Assembly (NCBI GenBank): GCA_904380375.1
Contig: CAJFID010000002.1
Location: forward strand, 62,001 to 126,000
DNA from: Avimonas intestinalis
GTDB taxonomy: Bacteria > Bacillota > Clostridia > Oscillospirales > Acutalibacteraceae
Direction: 5' to 3'
Length of the DNA stretch: 64,000 nt
Shown: one piece after another, positions 1-8,186 of the stretch
How the letters are laid out: each line of letters starts with the position of its first letter
How positions within the stretch are numbered: the stretch's first letter is position 1
Notes under the pieces: generated by a model
What the model was told of the DNA's origin: nothing
The model's input: only the letters and a program-made list of their open reading frames with translations
Databases searched by the model: none
Position numbers and translations under genes: made by a program

Positions 1-300
1 CATATACAGGCGGATGAGCACGTCCTCAATCGCGTCGGTCACATCGTCCAGCGCCTGGGACAGCAAAAGGATATCCTCCCGCTCAATCGGGGTGATAAAG
101 GCGCGGGCCAGCGCCCGGTTCAGGTCGTGCTTGGCAATGTCGGCGTCGTGCTCCGCCACATGGATTTCCTTCATCCGCTCCTGCACGGCATCCGGGTCGT
201 AGGATTCTAGCGTCTGGTAGAGGATATCCGCCGCCTGCATCGAATAATCCGCCGCCTGGATAAAGGCGTCAAAATAATTGAATTCCTGTTTCCGCGCCAT
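1..300 (-). CDS. DUF47/PhoU-like phosphate transport accessory protein (3' end beyond window)
   Basis: The reading frame begins MARKQEFNYFDAF and runs off the left edge without a stop, so about 100 N-terminal residues are present. The helical sequence, with acidic runs such as HVAEHDADIAKHDLN and TPIEREDILLLSQALDD, is typical of the DUF47 (PhoU-like) family, cytoplasmic metal-binding helical bundles that partner PiT phosphate permeases. An ATG nine bases upstream (309) touches the AGAAAGG ribosome site, whereas the ATG at 300 sits nine bases after it, so 300 is preferred. It follows the PiT gene by 72 bases on the same strand, the usual pit-DUF47 pairing, and is probably co-transcribed. The regulatory role is inferred from family and neighbour. 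Confidence 0.85.
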   Translation of the reverse strand, partial: MARKQEFNYFDAFIQAADYSMQAADILYQTLESYDPDAVQERMKEIHVAEHDADIAKHDLNRALARAFITPIEREDILLLSQALDDVTDAIEDVLIRLYM

Positions 301-372
301 ACGCGCCATCCTTTCTCAGCGGGGCCCCCGCTTTTCTGCAAAATATCCGGCCGCGCCGGGATTTTCCGCAAT

Positions 373-1425
373 TTACAAAACGGCCATAAACAGCCATGCC
401 ATCAAAAAGCCGATCAGGCCGCAGCCCGGGAAGGTCAGCACCCAGGTCAGCACCATCTCCTTGACCACGCCCCAGTTCACGGAGGAAAGCCGTTTGGCAG
501 CCCCCACCCCCATGATGGCCGTGGTCTTGGTGTGAGTGGTGCTGACCGGCACGCCGGTCAGGGAGGACAGCAGCAGGCAGCCCGCCGCCGCCAGGTCAGC
601 GGAAAAGCCCTGATAGGTTTCCAGCTTCACCATATCCATCCCCACCGCCTTGATAATGCGGTACCCGCCGATCGAGGTGCCCACCGCCATGACCAGGGAA
701 CAGAGGATCATCAGCCACAGGGGAATCGTGAATTCCGTGACGTTCGCCTGCCCGCGGGTCAGGAACATCCCCAGCAGGAAAACGCCCATAAACTTCTGCC
801 CGTCCTGCGCGCCGTGCATGAATGCCATGGCCGCGCCGCCGCCGATCTGCGCGTAGCGGAAGAACCGCGTGGTCTTCCGCCGGTCAAAGCCCCGGCAGGT
901 AAAGGTGGTGAGCTTGGCCGCAATCCAGCCGAAGGAAAAACCCAGCACCGTGGACAGCGCCAAGCCGTATAGCACCTTGATCCATTCCGCGCCGTTGATG
1001 CCGGACAGCCCCCCGTGCAGGGCGATCGCCGCGCCGGACAGCCCGGCGATCAGGGCGTGGCTCTCGCTGGTGGGAATGCCGAAATACCAGGCGGCCACCG
1101 CCCATACCACGATGGCGAACAGCGCCGCGCACAGGGCGACGAGCGCCTCGTGCGGGTCACCGCCGAAATCGACCATGTTGTAAATGGTTTCCGCAACGGT
1201 GGCGTTGAGCAGGGTCATCACCAGCACGCCGAGGAAATTGAACACCGCGGCCATCATGATCGCCGCCCGGGGCCCCATCGCCCGGGTGGAGACGCAGGTG
1301 GCAATCGCGTTGGGGGCGTCGGTCCAGCCGTTGACAAAAATCACGCCGAGCGTCAGAAGCACCGTCACCAAAAGCACCGGGTTGGACACCGCTTCCGACA
1401 GAAAGCCCAGGAATGTGGGGGTCAT
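373..1425 (-). CDS. pit: PiT-family inorganic phosphate permease
   Basis: A 350-residue polytopic membrane protein. Both halves carry the PiT signature in diverged form: GWTDAPNAIATCV near residue 33 and GAQDGQKFMGV near residue 205. This is the internal duplication known for this family, which imports phosphate (or metal-phosphate) with H+ or Na+. About ten hydrophobic segments are visible, including a Gly-rich stretch around ESHALIAGLSGAAIA. The ATG at 1425 is preceded by GAGAGGAG at good distance. The DUF47 partner follows on the same strand, and a sigma-A-like promoter lies 120 bases upstream. The N-terminal hydrophobic segment acts as first helix rather than a cleaved signal. Substrate assignment is by family; the length is normal for the short bacterial PiT group. 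Confidence 0.93.
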   Translation of the reverse strand: MTPTFLGFLSEAVSNPVLLVTVLLTLGVIFVNGWTDAPNAIATCVSTRAMGPRAAIMMAAVFNFLGVLVMTLLNATVAETIYNMVDFGGDPHEALVALCAALFAIVVWAVAAWYFGIPTSESHALIAGLSGAAIALHGGLSGINGAEWIKVLYGLALSTVLGFSFGWIAAKLTTFTCRGFDRRKTTRFFRYAQIGGGAAMAFMHGAQDGQKFMGVFLLGMFLTRGQANVTEFTIPLWLMILCSLVMAVGTSIGGYRIIKAVGMDMVKLETYQGFSADLAAAGCLLLSSLTGVPVSTTHTKTTAIMGVGAAKRLSSVNWGVVKEMVLTWVLTFPGCGLIGFLMAWLFMAVL

Positions 1426-1546
1426 GCAACCGCTCCTCTCAAAATCAGAGGACCGGTCCGTCCCTGTGCCGACCGCCGCTCCCCTGCCGCCGAAATTCGA
1501 CCGCTTGCTGTGTTTTCCTACTTTTTACCGCAAGGCACACGGTCTT

Positions 1547-1575
1547 AGTATACTGGTTTTTGGCGGCGATGAAAA
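1547..1575 (-). promoter_or_regulatory. predicted sigma-A promoter of pit-DUF47
   Basis: Reading the minus strand, TTTTCA and TATACT are separated by exactly 17 bases. This is a good housekeeping match placed about 120 bases before the pit start. The rest of the 512-base gap between 1426 and 1937 holds the terminator described next and nothing else I could recognise. Confidence 0.6.
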
Positions 1576-1686
1576 GTACTCGTTTACATTTTCTTAACTT
1601 TTCTCATCTTTAACTAAAAAATATCCCCCTTTTTGGCCAGGCCGTCTCAAGGTTTCCGGAAAACATACCCTGCCGCCCTCTGCCGG

Positions 1687-1730
1687 AAAAATGGGGAGGG
1701 CCAAAGCCATCGGCGCTTTCGCCCTCCCCA
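1687..1730 (-). terminator. rho-independent terminator of the SpaA-like repeat gene
   Basis: A perfect 10-bp stem, TGGGGAGGGC with GCCCTCCCCA (1692-1701 and 1721-1730), has a partly paired loop. It is followed on the minus strand by five T. It closes the transcript coming from 1938. Confidence 0.8.
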
Positions 1731-1937
1731 GCCGTATTGCCTTCGTGCATCAGGCGCGCTCCCTGTATGCTCGCCCTCGCCGGCCGTCTTCCCGGACGGG
1801 CAGGCATGGGCGGCCGGCGCCGGGCGAAGCGCTGCCGTCTGGGCGCCGGCGTCTCAGCCGGCAAAAGCCGGGATGACAGTCCCCGCGAACGCCCGGTCGG
1901 CCGCTACGCCCCTATTGGCCGCCGGCTGGGTGCCGGC

Positions 1938-3164
1938 CTACCCCTCCGGTGTGTTCTCCGCCACAAAGCCGGGCAGCAGGAACTCGTCAATATAGATCTC
2001 GCCGGTCACGATCACCAGGACGCTGTAGACCGCGGGGTTGGCCTCGTACCCTGCCGGCGGCGCGGTCTCGGTCAGGGAGTACAGGTCGGGGACAACCGGG
2101 CCGAAATCCACCAGCCCGTTGGCGTCCGAAACCGCCGTCTGCCCGTTCGACAGGGTAAATTCCGCCCCCGCCAAGGGCGCGCCGGTCACGGCGTCGATTT
2201 TGTAAAACCGCAGAATGGGGTACGGCGTGTCCTCCACGGTAAAGCCGGCCGGATCCATGCCGTCAATAGCAACGGCGCCGTCGGGGGAAACCGTCACCGT
2301 GTAAACGGCTGGATTCGGAAGATAGCCGTCCGGCGCGCGGCTCTCGGTCAGGGTGTAGGTGCCCGGCGCCAGGTTGTCAAAGCGAACCGTCCCGCCGGCG
2401 TCCGAAACCGCCGTCTGCCCATCCGACAGGGTGAATTCCGCGCCTGCCAAGGGCGCGCCGGTCGCCACATCCTTTTTACGGAAGGAAAGGCTCGCCGGCC
2501 GGCGCTCGTTTTCCACACGGAAGCCGGCAAGCGGCGTCCCGTCCACCGTAATTGTCCCATCGGCGGCGACCGCCACGCCGTATTCCCGGTCGTTTGGCAG
2601 ATAGCCTGCCGGGGCGGACGTCTCCTTCATGGTATACCGGCCGGGAGGCAGCGGGCCGAAGGATACTTCGCCGTCCGCACCGGAAACGGCGGTCCGCCCG
2701 TCGGACAAGGTGAACACCGCCCCCGCCAGGGGTTTGCCGTCCGCGCCGCCGGTTTTAGAAAAGTGGAAATTGTTCAGCGGCAGGTCGTACAGGTCGGCCC
2801 CCTGCGCCGGCCGCCCGTCCAGGGTGACGCCGCCGTTTTCATGGACGATCACGGTATGGGTTTCCTCTTCCGGCGCGTAGCCGGCCGGGGGGCGGACCTC
2901 CCGCAGGGTATAGACGCCGGGGGCCAGCGGGAAGAACGCAAGCCCTCCCGCCGGGTCGGAAAGGTCGCTCACGACCTCCCGCCCGCCTCGGTAAAGGGTA
3001 TACAGCGCCCCGGCCAAGGGTGCGCCGGTCACGCCGTCCCGCTTGGTCAGGCGGAAATAAGACCAGGCAGGGCAGGGCGTTCGGCCGCAGCAACAGCAGC
3101 AGGGACACAAGGGGCTGTCGTGGCAATCCGTCCTCTTCCCGCCCTGTAAGGGATTCGCAGGCAT
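1938..3164 (-). CDS. SpaA/Cna-B-like repeat protein with Cys-rich head, no signal peptide
   Basis: 408 residues. The first ATG (3170) lies 2 bases from the AAAGGAGA ribosome site and the second (3164) lies 8 bases away, so 3164 is used. Residues 14-31 are Cys-rich (CHDSPLCPCCCCCGRTPC). Four prealbumin-like repeats follow at about 35-131, 133-220, 225-312 and 317-404. Each has PLAGAxFTLxxG, a Glu before a PAGY/PDGY turn (LREVRPPAGY, MKETSAPAGY, LTESRAPDGY, LTETAPPAGY) and an N/D near its end. These are the positions that in pilin Cna-B domains supply the Lys-Asn/Asp isopeptide bond and its catalytic Glu. There is no signal peptide, no LPXTG and no transmembrane helix, unlike classical sortase-anchored pilins. 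Function unknown. A structural role in spore or surface layers is only a guess. Repeats 2-4 are very alike in DNA, suggesting recent duplication. Confidence 0.85.
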   Translation of the reverse strand: MPANPLQGGKRTDCHDSPLCPCCCCCGRTPCPAWSYFRLTKRDGVTGAPLAGALYTLYRGGREVVSDLSDPAGGLAFFPLAPGVYTLREVRPPAGYAPEEETHTVIVHENGGVTLDGRPAQGADLYDLPLNNFHFSKTGGADGKPLAGAVFTLSDGRTAVSGADGEVSFGPLPPGRYTMKETSAPAGYLPNDREYGVAVAADGTITVDGTPLAGFRVENERRPASLSFRKKDVATGAPLAGAEFTLSDGQTAVSDAGGTVRFDNLAPGTYTLTESRAPDGYLPNPAVYTVTVSPDGAVAIDGMDPAGFTVEDTPYPILRFYKIDAVTGAPLAGAEFTLSNGQTAVSDANGLVDFGPVVPDLYSLTETAPPAGYEANPAVYSVLVIVTGEIYIDEFLLPGFVAENTPEG

Positions 3165-3257
3165 AAGCATGTCTCCTTTGCGTTTTTTACCAGCATATGC
3201 CCGTCGGGCGGGTTTTGTCCGCCGGCGCCTCCCTGCGCGGCGAGCCCGCCGGCATAC

Positions 3258-3293
3258 AAAAAGCCGGGCGCGGATCCCTGTCCGCGCCCGGCT
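3258..3293 (-). terminator. rho-independent terminator of clpC
   Basis: A perfect 13-bp stem (3262-3274 with 3281-3293) around a six-base loop is followed on the minus strand by five T. It lies 57 bases after the clpC stop. Confidence 0.88.
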
Positions 3294-3349
3294 GGGCGGT
3301 TCCCGCCCGAAGGGGCAGGTATTTTTTCAAACACAGGGGAAACGGGCAA

Positions 3350-5890
3350 TCAGGCTTCCGTTTCCTTGGGCGGTTCGGCGCCCGGTTCCTCCGGCTTGCC
3401 GGCCGGGGCCGCTTGCGCCGCATCCGCCTTTTCAAAGGTGAACTCGCCGTCCACCGCATCCACCCGGATAGTGTCGCCGGCCTTGAAGCCGCCTTCGAGC
3501 AGCTTTTCGGCCAATGCATCCTCAATCTTGGACTGGATGGCCCGGCGGAGCGGGCGGGCGCCGTACACGGGGTCGAAGCCCACCTTGGCGATCTCGGCGA
3601 CCGCCGCGTCGGTGACGGTGATCTGCATATCCATATCCTCCAGCCTCTTATCAAGGGACTTGAGCATACGGCGGGCAATCTCCCGGATATCCGGCTCGGT
3701 CAGCTGCTTAAAGACGATGATGTCGTCCACACGGTTCAGGAACTCGGGGCGGAAGGTCTTTTTCAGCTCGCCCAGCACGTTGTCCCGGATCCGCTTCTGC
3801 TCGGCCGCCTCGTCCGCCGCCTTGTCCTTGCCGGCGTCGCCGAAGCCCAGGCCGTGCTTTTCGGTAATCAGCCGCGCGCCGACGTTGGAGGTCATGATGA
3901 TGATGGCGTTCTTGAAGTCCACCCGGCGGCCCTGGCCGTCGGTCAGAATGCCGTCCTCAAGGATTTGGAGCAGCATGTTGAACACGTCGGGATGGGCCTT
4001 TTCAATCTCGTCAAAGAGCACCACGGAGTAGGGCTTGCGGCGGATCTTCTCGGTCAGCTGGCCGCCCTCGTCGTACCCGACATACCCGGGAGGCGAGCCG
4101 ACCAGGCGGGACACCGTGTGCTTTTCCATGTACTCGGACATGTCAAGCCGGATCATCGCGTTTTCATCCCCGAACATGGTTTCGGCCAAAGCCTTGCACA
4201 GCTCGGTCTTGCCAACGCCGGTCGGGCCGAGGAAGATAAAGGATCCGGTCGGGCGCTTCGGGTCCTTCAGCCCGACCCGCCCGCGGCGGATGGCCCGGGC
4301 GACCGCGGAAACGGCCTCGTCCTGGCCCACAATGCGCTCGTGAAGGATGTCCTCCATGCGCAGCAGCCGCTGGCCTTCCTCCTCGGTGAGCTGCACCACC
4401 GGCACGCCCGTCCAGCTCGACACGATTTCGGCGATCTCCTTCTCGGTGACCTCGCCGGTGATGCCGGCGTTCTTCTCCTGCCACTCGTTTTTCAGGCCGG
4501 CGAGCTTCTCCTGCACTTCCTTCTCCTCGTCGCGCAGGCGGGCGGCGCGCTCGAAATCCTGCTCATTGACGGCGGATTTCTTCTCTTCGTCCAGGCGCTT
4601 GGCCTCGTCCTCCAGGGCCTTGAGGTCCGGCGGCGCGGTAAAGGCGCGCAGGCGGACGCGGGAGGCCGCCTCGTCGACCAGGTCGATCGCCTTATCCGGC
4701 AGGTAACGGTCGGAGATATACCGGGTCGAAAGGCTGACCGCAGCCTCAATCGCCTGGTCGGTAATCTTGACCTTGTGGTGCGCCTCGTACTTATCCCGCA
4801 GGCCGCGCAGGATCAGGACGGCCTCCTCGGCGGTGGGCTCGCCCACCGTGACCGGCTGGAACCGGCGCTCCAAAGCGGCATCTTTTTCAATGTGCTTGCG
4901 GTATTCGTCCAGCGTGGTCGCGCCGATCACCTGCAGCTCGCCCCGCGCCAGGGACGGCTTGAGGATGTTGGCGGCATCGACCGCGCCCTCGGCCGCGCCC
5001 GCGCCGATCAGGGTATGGATCTCATCAATAAAGAGGATGACGTCCCCCGCTTTGATGACCTCGTCGATGGCGTTCTTGATCCGCTCCTCAAAATCGCCGC
5101 GGTACTTGGTGCCGGCGACCATGCCGGTCAGGTCAAGCGTGACCACCCTCTTGCCGCGCAGGAGCTCGGGAACCTCGTCGGCGGCGATCTTCTGGGCAAG
5201 CCCTTCGGCGATGGCGGTTTTGCCGACGCCCGGCTCGCCGATCAGGCAGGGGTTGTTCTTGGTACGGCGGGACAGGATCTGGATAACCCGCTCAATCTCG
5301 TTGGCCCGGCCGATCACCGGATCCATCTTGCCTTCCTTGGCCAGCTTGGTCAGGTCGCGGCCGAACTGGTCAAGGGTCGGGGTCTTGCCGCCGCCCTTGG
5401 CCCCGGGAGCCTGGCCGCCCCGCACCCCCTCGGAGGCGGTCTGCGCGGGGCTGGCCCCCACCGCCTTGGCGATGTCGTTAAACAGCTCGTCCGGACGGGC
5501 GCCCAGCGCCACGAGCAGCCGGACCGCCACGCTGCTGTCGTCCCGCAGGACGGCGATCAGGATATGCTCGGTGCCGACGTAGCCGTGCTGCATCACCGCC
5601 GCCTCGCTCATCGCCATCTCCATCGCCCGTTTGGCGCGGGGGGTGAAGTCCTCCGGCGACAGGCGGCTCACCTCCCCGGTCGATTCCACCTGGGTGATCG
5701 CCTCCTGGTACTGGGCGGCGGTGACGCCGCGGGCCGCCAGCACCGACGCGGCGACGCCGGTGCCCTCCCGCAGCAGGCCGAGCACCAGATGCTCGGTGCC
5801 GATATAGGTGTGGCCGAGATCCTGCGCCGCCTCAATCGCGAGGTTCAGCGCGGTGTTGGCTTTTTCGGTAAACCCTTTGAAACGATACAT
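3350..5890 (-). CDS. clpC: AAA+ unfoldase ClpC
   Basis: 846 residues, normal for ClpC. The order is: two Clp_N repeats (MYRFKGFTEKANTAL; GTEHLVLGLL and GTEHILIAVL), AAA-1 with Walker A GEPGVGKTAIAEGL and Walker B VILFIDEIHTLIGAG, the middle UVR-type coiled coil (NEQDFERAARLRDEE) that binds adaptors such as MecA and McsB, AAA-2 with GPTGVGKTELCKAL and VVLFDEIEKAHPD, and the C-terminal D2-small domain. It unfolds substrates, including arginine-phosphorylated proteins, and feeds them to ClpP. In most Firmicutes clpC directly follows ctsR-mcsA-mcsB. Here it is the same strand and order, but a divergent TM2 gene lies in between. I saw no CtsR box in its own leader, so it may depend on read-through or another promoter. 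Confidence 0.97.
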   Translation of the reverse strand: MYRFKGFTEKANTALNLAIEAAQDLGHTYIGTEHLVLGLLREGTGVAASVLAARGVTAAQYQEAITQVESTGEVSRLSPEDFTPRAKRAMEMAMSEAAVMQHGYVGTEHILIAVLRDDSSVAVRLLVALGARPDELFNDIAKAVGASPAQTASEGVRGGQAPGAKGGGKTPTLDQFGRDLTKLAKEGKMDPVIGRANEIERVIQILSRRTKNNPCLIGEPGVGKTAIAEGLAQKIAADEVPELLRGKRVVTLDLTGMVAGTKYRGDFEERIKNAIDEVIKAGDVILFIDEIHTLIGAGAAEGAVDAANILKPSLARGELQVIGATTLDEYRKHIEKDAALERRFQPVTVGEPTAEEAVLILRGLRDKYEAHHKVKITDQAIEAAVSLSTRYISDRYLPDKAIDLVDEAASRVRLRAFTAPPDLKALEDEAKRLDEEKKSAVNEQDFERAARLRDEEKEVQEKLAGLKNEWQEKNAGITGEVTEKEIAEIVSSWTGVPVVQLTEEEGQRLLRMEDILHERIVGQDEAVSAVARAIRRGRVGLKDPKRPTGSFIFLGPTGVGKTELCKALAETMFGDENAMIRLDMSEYMEKHTVSRLVGSPPGYVGYDEGGQLTEKIRRKPYSVVLFDEIEKAHPDVFNMLLQILEDGILTDGQGRRVDFKNAIIIMTSNVGARLITEKHGLGFGDAGKDKAADEAAEQKRIRDNVLGELKKTFRPEFLNRVDDIIVFKQLTEPDIREIARRMLKSLDKRLEDMDMQITVTDAAVAEIAKVGFDPVYGARPLRRAIQSKIEDALAEKLLEGGFKAGDTIRVDAVDGEFTFEKADAAQAAPAGKPEEPGAEPPKETEA

Positions 5891-5923
5891 AGTGAAAACT
5901 CCTTTCCACAGCCCGCCATGCCA

Positions 5924-5955
5924 GCCGCCCTGAAAGGGTGGCCACCCTTGGCGGC
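5924..5955. repeat. palindrome in the clpC leader
   Basis: The perfect 16-bp palindrome AAGGGTGGCCACCCTT (5934-5949) is flanked by GCCGCC and GGCGGC. It lies 34 bases upstream of the clpC start and downstream of any promoter. It could be an operator or an RNA hairpin, and no T-run follows it. Confidence 0.5.
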
Positions 5956-5981
5956 CTTCGTTGGGATTGGCAGAAAATCGG

Positions 5982-6010
5982 TTGTCTTTTTACAAAGCCT
6001 GTGCTAGAAT
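5982..6010 (+). promoter_or_regulatory. predicted promoter of the TM2 gene
   Basis: TTGTCT and TAGAAT are 17 bases apart, 36 bases before the plus-strand start codon at 6046. Confidence 0.65.
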
Positions 6011-6045
6011 AACAGGCAGATGAGAGAACAGGGAGGGCGCTATCC

Positions 6046-6462
6046 ATGACTTGCCAGCATTGCGGCGCGCCGGTCAAGGGCCGGTTCTGCGAATACTGCG
6101 GCACGCCGGTATCCCCGGCAGAGCCGCCGGCCGAAAAGCCACAGCCGGCGCCGGCACCGCAGGTCATCATCGTCAACAACGCAGCGAACCCTGCGCCGCC
6201 GTACACCCCTCCCGTTTATCCCGCTCAGCCGGTGCAGCCGGTTTACCCGGCCTATCCGGTCCCCGCCGTGCCTCCCAAGAGCAAGTGGGCCGCTTTTTTC
6301 CTCTGCCTTTTCCTTGGCTTTTGAGGCATCCACAAGTTCTATGAGGGCAAAGCCGGGATGGGCATCCTCTATCTGTTTACAATGGGGCTGTTCGGGATCG
6401 GCTGGCTGGTCGACCTGATCGTCCTGCTGACCAAGCCGACCTATTACTATCCCCGGCGGTAG
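6046..6462 (+). pseudogene. zinc-ribbon plus TM2-domain protein interrupted by an in-frame UGA
   Basis: A good ribosome site (AGGGAGG) precedes ATG 6046. Residues 1-23 are a zinc ribbon with two CxxC knuckles (MTCQHCG, FCEYCG). A Pro-rich linker (residues about 24-74) follows, then KSKWAAFFLCLFLGF. A TGA at 6322-6324 then interrupts the frame. The same frame continues as GIHKFYEGKAGMGILYLF, MGLFGIGWLVDLIVLL and ends at TAG 6460-6462. Both halves together make one normal TM2 domain (two helices with the LGxxGxHKFY turn), so the stop lies inside the domain. UGA clearly ends other genes here (for example minD), so this is most simply a nonsense mutation or a sequencing error. Read-through is possible. 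A weak 5-bp stem downstream is not a convincing selenocysteine signal. Function of intact homologues is unknown. Confidence 0.8.
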
Positions 6463-6488
6463 AGCCCGCCTCGTTCCCGGCCGCTGCA

Positions 6489-6514
6489 AGCCGCCCGTTG
6501 AGGGCGGCTTTTTT
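6489..6514 (+). terminator. terminator of the TM2 gene
   Basis: The 8-bp stem AGCCGCCC/GGGCGGCT has a five-base loop and is followed by six T on the plus strand. Confidence 0.88.
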
Positions 6515-6537
6515 GCGCCCGGGGCGAGCCTCGACGG

Positions 6538-7563
6538 TCAGACGGCCAGGCGCTCCCGCACCATTTTGGCGCGTTCGGCATCCCGCTCGCCGGGCTCCAT
6601 ATCCCGCCGGGCAGCCGCCATGATGGTGGCCGGCTGCGCGTCGCAGATCAGGCCGGAGATGGTATCCATCCCCACATCCGGGATAATCCCCATCGCCACC
6701 CCGACCCGCAAATTGGAAATCAGGGTCATGAACTCGTCGTGGGAGAGCAGCCGCGCGGTGCGCAGCAGCCCCAGGGAACGCCACACCGTATCCTCAAACC
6801 GGGGGCTGCGGCGGAGCTGCTCCCGCCCGGCCCGCTCCTCGCGGAGGATCTGGTTGGCGATCCCCTTGAGGTTTTCAATCGCGGAGCGTTCGGAGATGCC
6901 GAGCGTCACCTGGTTGGAGAGCTGGTAGATGGCGCCCTCCGGCTTGCTGCCCTCGCCGTACAGGCCGCGGATGGTCAGCCCCAGCTTGGAAACGGTGCCG
7001 GCCAGCTGCTGGATCGCCCCCCTCTCCTGCAAGGCAGGCAGATGGAGCATCAGGGAGGCCCGCATCCCGGTGCCCAGGTTGGTCGGGCATTGGGTGAGGT
7101 AGCCCAGCCGGTCGTCAAAAGCGAAATGCAGCTTTTGGTCAAGCGCCGTATCCAGCTCGTCGGCCTCGCGGTAGGCTTCATCAAGGTCAAGGCCGGGACG
7201 CATCACCTGTAAACGGAGATGGTCCTCCTCGTTGATCATAATGCTGACGCTTTCGTCCTTTTTCAGCAGCAGGGCACTGCCCTCGCTGCACTGGGCGAAC
7301 TCCGGGGAGATCAGGTGGCGCTCCACCATCGACAGCGCGTCCCGCGCGGTCATGTTGCTCATCTCTAGGTAATCGTAATCCTTCGCGTTTTCCCCGGATT
7401 TCAGCGCCTCGCGCACTTTTTCGGCAACCTCCCGCTTCCTCTCCGGCGTCAATCCGGCCGGGAAGGGCGTGCCGCTCAAATTGCGGGCCAGGCGGACGCG
7501 GGTGCTGATCACCACATCGCCCTGCTCCCCGCTCTGCTGGTACCATTTTTGCTTGCTATCCAT
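6538..7563 (-). CDS. mcsB: protein-arginine kinase McsB
   Basis: 341 residues, related to phosphagen kinases. It has the N-terminal ISTRVRLARNLSGTPFP, the nucleotide-binding TRDALSMVER region, and the catalytic segment GYLTQCPTNLGTGMRASL. That segment holds the conserved Cys and the Asn-x-Gly-Thr-Gly-x-Arg loop. McsB phosphorylates arginines on CtsR and on misfolded proteins, marking them for ClpC-ClpP. It follows mcsA by 39 bases and is the third gene of the ctsR operon. It is probably repressed by CtsR and induced by heat or protein damage. The length and motifs are complete. Confidence 0.96.
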   Translation of the reverse strand: MDSKQKWYQQSGEQGDVVISTRVRLARNLSGTPFPAGLTPERKREVAEKVREALKSGENAKDYDYLEMSNMTARDALSMVERHLISPEFAQCSEGSALLLKKDESVSIMINEEDHLRLQVMRPGLDLDEAYREADELDTALDQKLHFAFDDRLGYLTQCPTNLGTGMRASLMLHLPALQERGAIQQLAGTVSKLGLTIRGLYGEGSKPEGAIYQLSNQVTLGISERSAIENLKGIANQILREERAGREQLRRSPRFEDTVWRSLGLLRTARLLSHDEFMTLISNLRVGVAMGIIPDVGMDTISGLICDAQPATIMAAARRDMEPGERDAERAKMVRERLAV

Positions 7564-7602
7564 TGTAGGCCACTCCTTTCGCGGACAGAGCCTGCCGGCG
7601 GG

Positions 7603-8112
7603 TTATTCCGCCGCCGGGCTATCCCCGCTCTCCTTCTCCAGCGCCTGGATTTGGTCGCGCAGCTGCGCGCATTTTTCGTATTCCTGCTGGGCAATGCACT
7701 CGGACAGCTCCCGGCGCAGGCGCTCCAGCTCGTTTTCCTTTTTGACCTCCTCGCCCCCGCTGCTGGGTACCTTGCCGGTGTGGCGGGTTTTGCCGTGGAT
7801 CCGCTGGATCGACGGCAGCAGCCGGTCGTAAAAGGTGGTGTAGCATTCCGGGCATCCAGCCTTCCCGCTTTCGGCAATCTCGCGGAAGCTGTGGCCGCAG
7901 CCCTCGCACCGCACGGTATCGGCCACCGAACGGGCGGCCGGCTCCGCGAAGAGGCTTCCCCAGAAATCCCCCAGGTCAAAGCCGCCGAACATCGAGCCGA
8001 TGCCCTGCTTGGCGGCGCATTCGGCGCACAGGTGCCATTCGGTCGTTTCCCCGTTGACGGTCTTCTTCAAAAAAGTGGTAGCGGGCCGTTTCCCGCAGTT
8101 TTGACAAAGCAT
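7603..8112 (-). CDS. mcsA: McsA, zinc-finger activator of McsB
   Basis: 169 residues from ATG 8112. The upstream ATG (8121) abuts the GGAAAGG ribosome site, while 8112 lies nine bases from it and starts MLCQNCGKRPA like known McsA. Three to four CxxC pairs (CQNCG, CAECA, CEGCG, CPECY) make the zinc-binding part. A C-terminal UVR motif (ELERLRRELSECIAQQEYEKCAQLRDQ region, about residues 130-160) resembles that of UvrB/UvrC and ClpC. McsA binds and activates McsB and helps control CtsR. Gap to ctsR is 74 bases. Confidence 0.95.
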   Translation of the reverse strand: MLCQNCGKRPATTFLKKTVNGETTEWHLCAECAAKQGIGSMFGGFDLGDFWGSLFAEPAARSVADTVRCEGCGHSFREIAESGKAGCPECYTTFYDRLLPSIQRIHGKTRHTGKVPSSGGEEVKKENELERLRRELSECIAQQEYEKCAQLRDQIQALEKESGDSPAAE

Positions 8113-8186
8113 ATCCCTCATCCTTTCCGCTTGATCGCATGATAAGGCTCTCTATGGTAAAACGCCTCTGCCTGCCGGCAGCCCGG

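Noticed and set aside
1737..3149. 470-codon open frame antisense to the SpaA-like gene
   Set aside because: Mirrors the repeats of the real gene and has no start signal.
3197..6007. 936-codon open frame antisense to clpC
   Set aside because: It is a shadow of the GC-rich clpC codons; low-complexity translation, no ribosome site.
6322..6362. selenocysteine insertion at the TM2 UGA
   Set aside because: Only a weak 5-bp stem follows and TM2 proteins are not selenoproteins; no Sec genes in the window.
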